From the NCBI GenBank assembly GCA_016720685.1, contig JADKKC010000002.1, forward strand, positions 1 through 64,000: a stretch of 64,000 bases of DNA. Direction: 5' to 3'. A program made the position numbers and the translations under genes. Under the pieces are notes generated by a model that saw only the letters and a list, made by a program, of their open reading frames with translations, had not been told where the DNA came from and ran no database searches. Below, in pieces: positions 29,113 through 38,150 of the stretch. This DNA comes from Zoogloea sp. Lineage in GTDB: Bacteria; Pseudomonadota; Gammaproteobacteria; Burkholderiales; Rhodocyclaceae. The number at the start of each line of letters is the position of its first letter. Positions within the stretch are counted from its first letter, which is position 1.

Positions 29113-29748
29113 ATGCCACCCCACGCAAGCCCTGCCCCGTCGCAACCCCCGGCCGCCGCCTCCCACACCCTGATCGAAGACGTCCAGGCCATCGTGATCG
29201 GCTGCCTGTTCGTCGCGCTGTCCATCGTCATGCTGCGCGAGAGCCGGCTGCTGACCGGCGGTAGCGCCGGCCTCTCCTTCATCGTGCATTACCTCACCGG
29301 CTGGCGCTTCGGGCTGGTGCTGTTCTTCATCAACCTGCCTTTCTACATCTTCGGCCTGCGCGCGCTGGGGCGGCGTTTCACGGTCAAGACTTTCTGCGCC
29401 GTGGGCGTGCTGTCGCTGCTCGCCGAAACCTTGCCCAAGCTGGTCAGCTTCCAGCACCTCGACCCGCTGTTCTCGGCGGTCATGAGCGGCCTGCTCGCCG
29501 GCATCGGCATCCTCATCCTGATCCGCCACGGCGCCAGCCTGGGCGGCATCGGCATACTGGCGATCTACCTGCAACAGCGCAGAGGCTGGCGCGCAGGCAC
29601 CGTTCAAATGAGCTTCGACTGCATGATCCTCAGCATCGGCCTGCTGGTGGTGAGCCCCGAGAAAGTGGTGCTGTCCATCATCGGTGCCGCCGCGCTCAAC
29701 CTCGTCATCGGCGTCAATCACCGGCCGGATCGCTACCACGGGTTTTAA
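29113..29748 (+). CDS. YitT-family membrane protein
   Basis: A 211-residue integral membrane protein of the YitT/DUF161 type. After a Pro-Ala-rich start it shows about five hydrophobic segments: DVQAIVIGCLFVALSIVML, LSFIVHYLTG, FGLVLFFINLPFYIFGL, a long LLAGIGILILI segment, and SFDCMILSIGLLVV with the LSIIGAAALNLVIGV end. Family landmarks are the TGGSAGLSF turn and HGASLGGIGILAIYL. Molecular function is unknown for the family; a transporter is possible. Confidence 0.8.
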   Translation: MPPHASPAPSQPPAAASHTLIEDVQAIVIGCLFVALSIVMLRESRLLTGGSAGLSFIVHYLTGWRFGLVLFFINLPFYIFGLRALGRRFTVKTFCAVGVLSLLAETLPKLVSFQHLDPLFSAVMSGLLAGIGILILIRHGASLGGIGILAIYLQQRRGWRAGTVQMSFDCMILSIGLLVVSPEKVVLSIIGAAALNLVIGVNHRPDRYHGF

Positions 29749-29860
29749 GTACAGAGGGGTGCAAGCGGTGGTTTAACTCCACCGCAACATTGGCGGGCTA
29801 TCGTACATCGCGTCCAGTCACCCAACACCGGCGGCCCAGCGCACCGGCGTTTCCCCGTCC

Positions 29861-30772
29861 ATGGCGCACCCGCCTCCCGCACGACTCCGGCCCCGCATCC
29901 TGAAGGCCCTCGCCCCGATTCTGGCGCTGGTCAGCCTCGCGGCCTGCTCGCCGCAACAGATGGTCATGCGAAGCGTGGCCGACGAACTGGCAAGCCAGGG
30001 CCAGTCTGCCGAGAACGACCTGGAGCTGGCCCGCGAGGCCAGCGCCTTCTATCTCAAGTTTTCAGAATCGGTACTGCGCCCCCAGCCCGACCACGCCGGG
30101 CTCGCCGCAGCCGTGGCCGGCGGCTTCACCCAGTACGCCTACGCCTTCGTCGCCTTCGAGGCCGACCGTATCGAAGCCACCGACGCCAAGGCCGCCCAGC
30201 GCCTGCGGGAGCGCGCTGCGCGCCTCTACCGCCGCGGACGCGACCACGCCCTGACCGCGCTCGAACTCGCCCGCCCGGGCTTTCGCCAGGCCCTTGCCGA
30301 CCCCGCGGCCCCAGCCGCCCTGCGCACCGAACAGCTCGCCCTCGCCTACTGGGGCGCCGCCGCCTGGGGCGGCATGATCTCGCTCTCCAAGGACGACCCG
30401 GAAACCGTCGCCGACCTGCCCCTCGCAATCCACCTCGCCCAGCTCGCCTGGCGTCTTGACCCGAGCTTTGGTGACGGCAACCTGGCCAGCCTGATGGGCA
30501 GTTTCGAAATGGCCCGCCCCGGCGGCACGCGCGCCAGGGCCGAGGCCTACTTCGACGAAGCCCTGCGGCTTGGCCAGGGCCGCAGCGCCGGGGCCTTTGT
30601 CGCCAAGGCCGAAGGCATCGCCCAGCCGGCTGGCGACAAGGCGGCCTTCCTCGATCTGCTGAACCAGGCCGTCGCCGTCACCGATGCCCCGGCCAGCCCG
30701 CTCGCCCTCGCCAACGAAGTCATGCGCCGCCGCGCCCGCTGGCTGATCGAATCAGCCGACGACCTGTTCTGA
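29861..30772 (+). CDS. TatT-like TRAP-associated TPR lipoprotein
   Basis: A 303-residue lipoprotein (ILALVSLAAC lipobox) whose body is repeated alpha-helical hairpins rich in Ala and Leu. The pattern matches TatT, the TPR-fold T component studied in Treponema pallidum (Tp0956): ASAFYLKFSESVLRPQPDH early on, then LALAYWGAAAWGGMISLSKD and a RWRLDP-like LAWRLDPSFGDGNL. It is followed by the DctP-like binding protein and fused permease, the order of TPR-protein-associated TRAP transporters. It is thought to work with the binding protein in periplasmic delivery of a hydrophobic ligand, which is unidentified. Confidence 0.8.
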   Translation: MAHPPPARLRPRILKALAPILALVSLAACSPQQMVMRSVADELASQGQSAENDLELAREASAFYLKFSESVLRPQPDHAGLAAAVAGGFTQYAYAFVAFEADRIEATDAKAAQRLRERAARLYRRGRDHALTALELARPGFRQALADPAAPAALRTEQLALAYWGAAAWGGMISLSKDDPETVADLPLAIHLAQLAWRLDPSFGDGNLASLMGSFEMARPGGTRARAEAYFDEALRLGQGRSAGAFVAKAEGIAQPAGDKAAFLDLLNQAVAVTDAPASPLALANEVMRRRARWLIESADDLF

Positions 30773-30798
30773 ACCTTCCCCCACCAGGAACAACCCCC

Positions 30799-31842
30799 AT
30801 GTTCAAGATTGGCCACCGCGCCGCGCCCCTCATCGGCCTGTGTTTAAGCGTGCTTCTGGGCCTGCTCCTCGGCCTGCTGGTCGACGGCAACGCCATTGCC
30901 GCCGGCAAGCAGCTGCGCATCGGCACCCTCGCGCCCAAAAACTCGCTTTACCACCGCCAGTTGATGGAAGTGGGCGAAGCCTGGCGGGCGGCCCAGGGCG
31001 AAGGCAGCAAATACCTGATCTACCCCGACGGCAGCCAGGGCGGCGAAACCGACATGGCCCGCCGCATGCGCATCGGCCAGTTGCAGGGCGCGCTGCTGTC
31101 GGTGGTCGGGCTGCGCGAAATCGAACCCTCCATCGCCGCCTTGCAAAACATGCCGCTGCTGTTCAGGAGCTGGGACGAAGTCGATTACGTGCGTGAAAAG
31201 CTGCGCCCGGCCATGGAGAAGAAATTTCTCGACAAGGGCTTCGTGGTGCTGGCCTGGGGCGACGCCGGCTGGGTGCGCTTCTTCTCGAAGGAGGCCGCGG
31301 TGCGCCCGGACGACTACCGCAAGATGAAGTTCTTCGCCTGGGCCGGGGAAGCCGAGCAGCAGGACATCATGAAAAGCATCGGCTACACGCCCGTGCCGCT
31401 GGAAACCAGCGACATCCTGCCCTCCATCCAGACCGGCATGATCAACGCGGTGCCCGCCACCCCTTACTTCGCACTGGCCAGCCAGGTGTATGCCACCGCC
31501 CCGCACATGCTCGACATCAACTGGGCACCCATCGTCGGCGCCCTGGTGGTCACCAAAAAGGCCTGGGACGACATGAGCCCCGCCGCCCAGGAGGCCCTGC
31601 AGAGCACCGGCAGCAAGGCCGGCATGCAGATCCGGACCAAGGCCCGCCAGGAAGTGGACGAAGCCGTCGAAGCCATGAAAAAGCGCGGCCTGCAGGTTCA
31701 TAAGCCCACGCCCGAACAGCTGAAGGAATGGAACGATCTGGCCGAAAAACTCTACCCCCGCATCCGCGGCAAGATGGTTCCGGCTGAAACCTTCGATGAA
31801 GTCATGGCGCTGCTCAAAGCCTACCGCGCCGGCAAGCGCTGA
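30799..31842 (+). CDS. TRAP transporter substrate-binding protein (DctP family, TatP-like)
   Basis: A 347-residue periplasmic binding protein with a hydrophobic N-terminal signal (LIGLCLSVLLGLLLGLLV then NAIAAG). The mature protein has the DctP fold: LRIGTLAPKNSLYHRQLMEV, YPDGSQGGETDMARRMRIGQ, LQNMPLLFRSWDEVDYVREK and ALVVTKKAWDDMSPAAQEAL. Where most DctP proteins have KxRV with the carboxylate-binding Arg, this one reads KMKFFAWAGE. The loss of that Arg is reported for TatP-type proteins and argues against an ordinary C4-dicarboxylate ligand. Confidence 0.88.
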   Translation: MFKIGHRAAPLIGLCLSVLLGLLLGLLVDGNAIAAGKQLRIGTLAPKNSLYHRQLMEVGEAWRAAQGEGSKYLIYPDGSQGGETDMARRMRIGQLQGALLSVVGLREIEPSIAALQNMPLLFRSWDEVDYVREKLRPAMEKKFLDKGFVVLAWGDAGWVRFFSKEAAVRPDDYRKMKFFAWAGEAEQQDIMKSIGYTPVPLETSDILPSIQTGMINAVPATPYFALASQVYATAPHMLDINWAPIVGALVVTKKAWDDMSPAAQEALQSTGSKAGMQIRTKARQEVDEAVEAMKKRGLQVHKPTPEQLKEWNDLAEKLYPRIRGKMVPAETFDEVMALLKAYRAGKR

Positions 31843-31934
31843 GCGACGCCTGCCGGGGCAAAGCTGTTTGCCCCCAAGCCCCTTGATAACCCGCGGCGGG
31901 CCGCCACGCTCGCCGCTGCCAGAACGCTGAACCC

Positions 31935-33743
31935 ATGCGCCGCTTCCCCGCCCTGGACGAATTCATCGCCTCCGCCGCCCTGGCGCTGATGACCCTGATC
32001 CCGCTGATCGAAATCGCCCTGCGCCCGCTGCACGGCAAGGGCATCACCAATGCCCCCATGATCGTCCAGCACCTGGGCCTGGCGCTGGCGATGTTCGGGG
32101 CCGTGCTGGCCGAGCGGGGCGGACACCTCACCGCGCTCGGCAGCGGCCTTGCCACGTCCCGTAATCCGCGGCTCGCCCAGGCATCGACGATCTTTGCCAA
32201 GGGCAGCGCCGCAATCCTCGCCGGCATGCTGGCCGCAGCCAGCTGGAGCTTTGTCGCCAGCGAACTGGAAGCCGGCCGCGAGCTGGCCTACGGCATTCCG
32301 GTGTGGGCCATCCAGGCGCTGATGCCGGCCGGCTTCGTGATCCTCGGCGTCAAGCTCGGCAGTCGCTGCGCAGCGCACTTTTTTGGGCGCCTTGCGAGCG
32401 GCGTGGCGCTCACGGCGGCGGGCGTCGCCTTTGCCCACCATTTCGATGGCGCCAGCCTGCCGCTCCTGCCCTTCGGCCTGTGGCTGCTCGCCGCGCTCTT
32501 GGCCGGTGCGCCGATCTTTGCCGTGCTCGGCGGACTGGCCCTCGCGCTGTTCTGGTCCGAAGGCCAGCCGCTGGCCTCGGTACCGCTCTCCCATTACCAG
32601 ATCACCGTCAATCCATCGCTGCCGGCGCTGCCGCTGTTCACGCTGGCCGGGCTGGTGTTTGCCCGGAGCGGCGCGGCCGGGCGGCTGGGCACGCTGTTCA
32701 CCGCCTGCTTTGGCGGCGGCGCCACCGGCACGGTTATCGCGGCGGCGCTGTTGTGTTCATTCTTTACCGCCTTCACCGGCGGCAGCGGAGTCACCATTCT
32801 CGCCCTCGGCGGGCTGCTGCTGCCGCTCCTGAAGGACGCCGGCTTTCCGGAGCGCCGCGGCATCAGTCTGGTGACCAGCGCCAGCGCGCTCGGCGTGCTG
32901 CTGGCCCCGTCGGTGCCGCTGATCATGTACGCAATCATCGCCCGCGTGCCGATCAACACCATGTTCCTGGCGGGTATCGTGCCGGCGCTGGTGATGGTGG
33001 TCTTCCTGCTGATTTTCGGCGGCTACCTGCGCAAGGACGGCGTGGCCCCCGTTGCTGAAAGCCGTCCGAAGGCCGATTTCGGCGCCGCGCTCGCCACGGC
33101 CTGGGCCGCCCGCTGGGAAATCCTCGCCCCGGTGGTGGCCATCGGCTCGCTCGTCAGCGGCATCGCCACACCCACCGAGAGCGCCGCGCTCACCGCCGCC
33201 TACGCCCTCATCACCCAGGCCGTCGCCCACCGGGAACTCGACTGGCCGACGCTGCGGCGCTGCCTGGCCGACTGCGCCCAGGTGATCGGCGGCGTGATGG
33301 TGATCCTCGGCATGGCCCTCGGCCTGACCAACTATCTTGTAGACGCCGGCATTCCCGACGCGGCGGTGGAATGGGTGCAGCAGGCGCTGCCGAACAAGTT
33401 CGCCTTCATGGTGGCGCTCAACCTGTTCCTGTTCGCAGCCGGCGCGCTGATGGAAATCTACGCCGCGATCGTCGTGCTGGTGCCGCTGCTGCTGCCGGTC
33501 GCCATCAGCTACGGCATCGACCCGGTGCACTTTGGGGTGATCTTTCTGGCGGTGATGGAAATGGGCTTCCTGTGCCCGCCGGCCGGCATGAACATCTTCT
33601 TTGCCTCGGCGATGTTCAGAAAACCGATCCGCGAAATCGCAGTTTCGGTGCTGCCGGCCCTGCTCGCGATCTTCCTCGGGGCGCTGGCGATTTCGTGGCT
33701 GCCGGGATTGGCAACGGGGTTGCCTGGGTTAATCGAAAAATAG
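31935..33743 (+). CDS. Fused TRAP permease (DctQ-DctM)
   Basis: A 602-residue integral membrane protein that joins the small and large TRAP subunits. Residues 1 to about 170 are a DctQ-like four-helix part (FIASAALALMTLIPLIEIAL onward). From about residue 180 it is DctM: FGLWLLAALLAGAPIFAVLG, LPLFTLAGLVFARSGAAGRL, FFTAFTGGSGVTILALGGLL, FPERRGISLVTSASALGVLL with LAPSVPLIMYAIIARVP, and TPTESAALTAAYAL. It completes the TatT-DctP-DctQM operon and would drive Na+/H+-coupled uptake. Confidence 0.92.
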   Translation: MRRFPALDEFIASAALALMTLIPLIEIALRPLHGKGITNAPMIVQHLGLALAMFGAVLAERGGHLTALGSGLATSRNPRLAQASTIFAKGSAAILAGMLAAASWSFVASELEAGRELAYGIPVWAIQALMPAGFVILGVKLGSRCAAHFFGRLASGVALTAAGVAFAHHFDGASLPLLPFGLWLLAALLAGAPIFAVLGGLALALFWSEGQPLASVPLSHYQITVNPSLPALPLFTLAGLVFARSGAAGRLGTLFTACFGGGATGTVIAAALLCSFFTAFTGGSGVTILALGGLLLPLLKDAGFPERRGISLVTSASALGVLLAPSVPLIMYAIIARVPINTMFLAGIVPALVMVVFLLIFGGYLRKDGVAPVAESRPKADFGAALATAWAARWEILAPVVAIGSLVSGIATPTESAALTAAYALITQAVAHRELDWPTLRRCLADCAQVIGGVMVILGMALGLTNYLVDAGIPDAAVEWVQQALPNKFAFMVALNLFLFAAGALMEIYAAIVVLVPLLLPVAISYGIDPVHFGVIFLAVMEMGFLCPPAGMNIFFASAMFRKPIREIAVSVLPALLAIFLGALAISWLPGLATGLPGLIEK

Positions 33744-33831
33744 TCGAAAGCAGAGCTAACACGCCACCCAAAGAAGCTCCAGCCGGGAAGTACCCAATGA
33801 AGTACACCGCGCGAAGCGCTTGATGGTGAGC

Positions 33832-34508
33832 TCAGCCCAACTCACGCAGAATGCGATTCAACCTCCGCAGTACCTTGGCCAGCTTTCGCACGTTCTCGGC
33901 GGCAATACCGTCAAACGCCCCCCCGCCGAGAACATCGACGGACCGTTGTAACAACTGACGCAGCGGTGCGACATAACGCCTGGATTGATCTTGCAACAAT
34001 TCAATAGAAGCCGATGTCGCGTAACCACGATGCGCTTTAGCGAGACCTTTGACATGTACCTCTACGCTATTAACGGACACATTCAATTCATCAAATCTAT
34101 CTTCTGTAACAGAGTGCAATAAATCTACTAGCAAATTATTAAGTGCGTTTAGCACTTCAGCCCAACGCAGATGAAGACCAGCCAGTTCCGGCACAGCACT
34201 CTCGAACGATGCATATTTATCTAAATTCGACACCTCTCCATTTTTGATGCGCTGGGCTTCAAGTAACAAACTGCCAAAAAATTTTGCCAGTAGCCCATCC
34301 CTGCCGATTCACGTACTGCTGGCAGCCTTTCGGCTTCATGGCGTGCCTCGATGCCGCTTTTCTGCGCAATAAACGTCAACGCAGTCAGCACAGCAGCTAA
34401 AACTGCTGCGAATACATTTATTTTTTCAAATGGATTCTCAGGAGCGTCAGCATCATTTTTCTCAGAACCCCTTGGTCTGCAAAAAAAGCTCAAGGAGGTT
34501 GTCGACAT
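33832..34508 (-). CDS. Small membrane-anchored helical protein, last gene of the REC/kinase cassette, frame broken near 34276
   Basis: No family recognised. The N-terminal part has one membrane segment (INVFAAVLAAVLTALTFIAQ) after a short polar head. The C-terminal part is long helix: GLHLRWAEVLNALNNLLVDL, then a SVEVHVKGLAKAHRGYATSA region and NVRKLAKVLRRLNRILREL at the end. The two parts lie in different frames. Adding one T/A to the A6 run at 34276-34281 joins them as QNFFGSLLLEAQRIKNGEVS and gives 225 residues. The start at 34508 is uncertain, with no clear ribosome site. It overlaps the preceding membrane gene and is AT-richer than the host DNA. Confidence 0.5.
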
Positions 34509-34866
34509 TGTCTTTGGGCTGAACGCCCTGGTCTCACATCCAACTGAAACTGGGCAACGTCGGGCGCTTTATCCTTTGGTTTAAAAAAAATATCGGCAAA
34601 AATCCACACTAGAATCCCGATAGACAATGCTGCACTTACCTGAGTGATCGACGAAGACGGCCTCACACTGCTACCAAAGAATACAAAGCACGCGACCACA
34701 AGGAAATAAGCAGCAAACCCAAAAAAAACGAATCACCAAACATCTTTACAAAATAATTAAAGAAAGAAATAAAAAAATGGTCCAGAAAAAAACGGCCAGA
34801 GGCGAAGAATATTTCCATGAAAACCAACAGAGTACGAGCATTCCCTACCACCCCTTTTTTTTCCAC
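34462..34866 (-). CDS. Small two-helix membrane protein of the REC/kinase cassette, two frame breaks
   Basis: No family recognised. Rejoined, it starts with an aromatic-rich segment (FFISFFNYFVKMFGDSF). Two membrane helices follow: FGFAAYFLVVACFVFF and SAALSIGILVWIFADIFF, separated by GSSVRPSSSITQV. A polar tail ends NVDNLLELFLQTKGF. One break is the A8 run at 34721-34728 (one base missing). The second, near CCC 34526-34528, is less certain; without that change the protein stops at 34490. The start could be GTG 34866, overlapping the receiver gene, or an ATG at 34818. The shape suggests a membrane output or sensor for the cassette; this is inference only. Confidence 0.4.
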
Positions 34867-35342
34867 AGACCAACAACTTCTTGAAGACGTCCGTGAAAAT
34901 CAGCCATCTTCACCCTACCTTTCTCTAGCTGAAGAATCATTAATTCGCTCTTATCCGCACCATCAAATTCAACCGGATTACCCAAGTCTGACATCCAGTA
35001 TTGAGGGTGAGCACTCATGTAGCAGTAGGGAATTCTATTTCCAGAGCCAGCCTGCCATATGCGCAAACCGAAAGCCTGCCCACTTGGAATCTCTGCCAGT
35101 TTCGCCCGGGCCATCGCCTTACTCACGATTAATTGTTCTGCTGCAAAAAATGGCTCGAAGCGATTAAGCAATAAATCAATAACAACAACATCAAAATTTT
35201 CTTTTTTATTTCTTAACGCATCGACAATCAGTTCTCCGTCTCGCATACAGTGAGCACAAAAAACCTCGTTTTCACGAGCTTTAAGCTCTGACGCCATTAT
35301 CTTCAAAATGTTGGGCTGATCATCCAGCAAAAGAATTTTCAC
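34845..35342 (-). CDS. Stand-alone receiver-domain response regulator
   Basis: A 165-residue protein consisting of a single CheY-like receiver and no DNA-binding domain. MKILLLDDQPNILKIMASEL gives the acidic pair, FDVVVIDLLLNRFEP the phospho-acceptor Asp, and IPYCYMSAHPQYW the switch Ser. The region between acceptor and switch contains an unusual insertion (SGQAFGLRIWQAGSGN), and the usual Lys near the C-terminus is not in a standard position. The start is a GTG with AGGGGTGA 7 nt upstream, 10 nt after the kinase-like gene. It probably receives phosphate from one of the two upstream proteins. Confidence 0.8.
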   Translation of the reverse strand: MKILLLDDQPNILKIMASELKARENEVFCAHCMRDGELIVDALRNKKENFDVVVIDLLLNRFEPFFAAEQLIVSKAMARAKLAEIPSGQAFGLRIWQAGSGNRIPYCYMSAHPQYWMSDLGNPVEFDGADKSELMILQLEKGRVKMADFHGRLQEVVGLWKKKGW

Positions 35343-35352
35343 GAAATCACCC

Positions 35353-38147
35353 CTATTTTATTTCGTCTAAAGAAAGCGGCCAGCGCAAATGGGCACTAAC
35401 CTTCTTCATAGCCTCATCTCCGAGAGCCCCGTCTTTCGAAATTTCTTTGTCGTTCTCAACCTCAAACGTCAACTTACCACCCATTGATTTAGTCAAACTA
35501 TCGGCGTTAGTCAGCCCCACTCGTGCTCTAGCCTGGGCAGAAGGGCCAATCTGAGACGATGCACTACTCACCCCCCCCTTCAAGCTCATCGCCACCGACT
35601 CATAGGCGGGGTTGGTTATGGCTAACTCAAGCCAGGATTCGGCGGCACAATCAGCTGTTTCAGAGCCGCTAATTTTCCATTCAATCAGCACGCAAATCTC
35701 CCCGTGACGAAAGGCATTTTGCAGAAGAACACGAAAAACCCGTTTTAACAAAATGGGCGCACACAATATTATTTGGCCGCTCACAGAAGAGCCATCGCCC
35801 GAAATATTATTTAGATCTATTTTTCTCAAGTCGCCATAAAGCCAACGCCAAGGCTTCAGCTGATTTTCAAACCAATCAGCGATTTTTACCGTTTGCACCT
35901 GCTCAATCTCGCAGGCCAGATCGCCATCACCGCGAGAAGGATCGTCGCTACTCGGACGGAGAATATCGAGAAAATCCCTTCCCAATTCATTCAAGCCCTC
36001 CAGGTAATGCCTGAGCATTGTGAGTTCTTCGAGCACCGCTGATCGTTCAACGGGTAGGCTTATAATTTCTTTTTCCAATCGCTCGCAGTGAAGAATTGCC
36101 GTAGCCGCGTCATTCTTGACTTCGTGCATGACTGCTGCGGCAAAAGCCCCTCTGATTCGGCTTTCTGCAACCGCGGAGGCAAAAGGCGGCAACAGACGGC
36201 GCGCTGCACTTTCCAGCAACGAGCAGCGCAGAGCGGTAAAGTGAAAGCGGTAAGGAGAGTGCACCACCATCAAGGCTTTGAGATGACCTTCAAGTTCCAT
36301 AGGTATAGCCAGCCAAGCGCCAATTTTCTCTGGCGATTGTCTAAGCCAAAGGCAGGATCTAGAAAAATCCTCAGATGTGTCACTGCAAATTTTCTCGAAC
36401 CACGCAGAAAAATCCTGAATTACTTGGGACTTCCACAGCTCTGCCTGAAAAGATTCTTTATGAGGCGCCAGCATCTCTATCGGGCTACTATGCTCACGAT
36501 ATCTTTCATAGGTCGAACCATTTCCGGCAACTGCCTGCCATTGGTCCTGGCCCAGGTCAAGCGCAAGATACCAATCTGAAATGGGATCAGGCTGGTCGCC
36601 GCCTTCAGTAAACTGCCCTTCGCAATTCAATTTATCGTCCGGCAGCAAACCCCACACACGCCCGGTCGTATCTGGATTTTTCCATTCTTCACGCAATTTT
36701 GCGCATACCATCGAAAGCCGGTCGAACGGCTCTGCATCACGCGTGCGCTCCTGCTCGACCAAGGCACTATGCCACAAAATGGAAATTCGCTTATGCCACT
36801 CACTCTCGCGAGCACTTTCATCGTATTCAATCCAGCGTAGAATGCGCGTCCCTAAATCGTCCAACTGACCCTTCATCGCCTGCAGCTCTTCGTCAGTTAG
36901 AGGCCCGTCGAATACGCCTGCAACCTGATAGGCAACGAGAGCAAGCTCCCTGTCTTGCGTATTGAGGGTATCAACGTATTTGGCATCCAACCGGCGATCC
37001 AGTGCCAAGATCGCTCTGGTTTGGCTATTTTGGTCCTTATCTTTTATTGCAAACAAAGCCCGAGTTGTGCCTTCCGGCCCAAAATCTACAGCATCGCATT
37101 TAACCTTAGCCTTCGATTCATAGCCTTCCTCCTCCGCACGCGTAGGCGCTGCTTTCAATAAAATCCCATCGCTAGATTCTAGCAATTCCTTTGTTGATTC
37201 GTTTTCATCAGCGAGAAAAGCAGAAACCTCCAGGTGTCTGCATCGGGCACAAGCCCGCCTCCTCGCTCAAAGAGAGGCATTACCAATGGAGAGGAAGACT
37301 TTGCATTGTCAAATGAAGCCGATGGTAAATTGGCAATCTTATATAAGCGCAGACGCGTGACCCCATATCGTTTGGCCATATACATGGCAACAGCGGCCAG
37401 ACGCTTTTCAAGATCCGGATAATTTTCAAAATCGAAAAAATCTGCATCATGAACGGACTCACCCTCAGTACGCCAATCTCGTGTCAACCAATAATAATCC
37501 TTAAGGCGATACAGCCGCGTATGGCGAAACCGCCCTCGCTTGTCATCCCAATCGACTCGCTGGGTTGATGAGAGCTTTGGATTGGAATAGAGCTCGCTAT
37601 CGAGCAAACGAAGGATCTTTCTGTCATGAGAACTTAATGTCGAAACGGATGCAACACGGTTCGACCATATACTCTCCAGCGTTGCACAATCGATAATGTC
37701 AATCGCAGGTATCAATTGGTTGGCAAGCTGATCGAGTGGAAAACTCAGCGTCGCATCTGAATCCGACGGTAACGGCTGATTTTGTTGAGCCGAGGACTCT
37801 CCGATTGTCGGCAACCGCGCCAGATCGACCGGCTTGCGCAGGAAACCATTCAGCCCCCACTCTTGAATAAACTTTCCCCGTTCAGTCGAATGCTGAGCCG
37901 ATAATAACCAAGTGCGCTTCAATAAATCTGCGTATTTTAGTTTCTGAGCCCAGTCGTGGACTCTATTATCGTCTAGACCGAAATCCAACAAAACCAAGTC
38001 TGGGCGGCAGTCGGTAAGCTCCCAATCTTCAAGGCTTTCGGGAGCTTCGACTAGCCAACCACTTAACTCTCCGTAACGCTGGGCTGTTTGCGTGAACTCT
38101 TTGTCCGAGTCGATCAACAACAAGTTAAATTTATTTTTCTCAGACAT
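35353..38147 (-). CDS. REC-GAF-histidine-kinase-like hybrid protein, frame broken near 37230
   Basis: Two adjoining frames read as one 931-residue protein when one base is added at CTCC (37228-37233). This turns PDADTWRFLL into DADTWEVSAFLADENESTKE, which runs into LLESSDGILLKA. The receiver is at residues 1-110, with D55 (LVLLDFGL) and K105 (FLRKP). A GAF-like domain begins near 245 (KRLAAVAMYMAKRYGVTRLR) and is split across the break, which supports one gene. A second sensory region follows. The kinase core has an H-box AAAVMHEVKNDAATAIL and N-box RVLLQNAFRHGE. The DNGxG motif is replaced by ITNPAYE and the second Gly box is GLTNA, so ATP use may be impaired. It starts 3 nt after the S1-REC-kinase stop. 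Noticeably AT-rich. Confidence 0.7.
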
Positions 38148-38150
38148 TTT

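Noticed and set aside
34818..34841. Alternative short membrane ORF starting at ATG 34841 (MLVLCWFSW...)
   Set aside because: It stops after about 31 codons and does not connect to the downstream membrane helices, although a GGTAGGG ribosome-like site precedes it.
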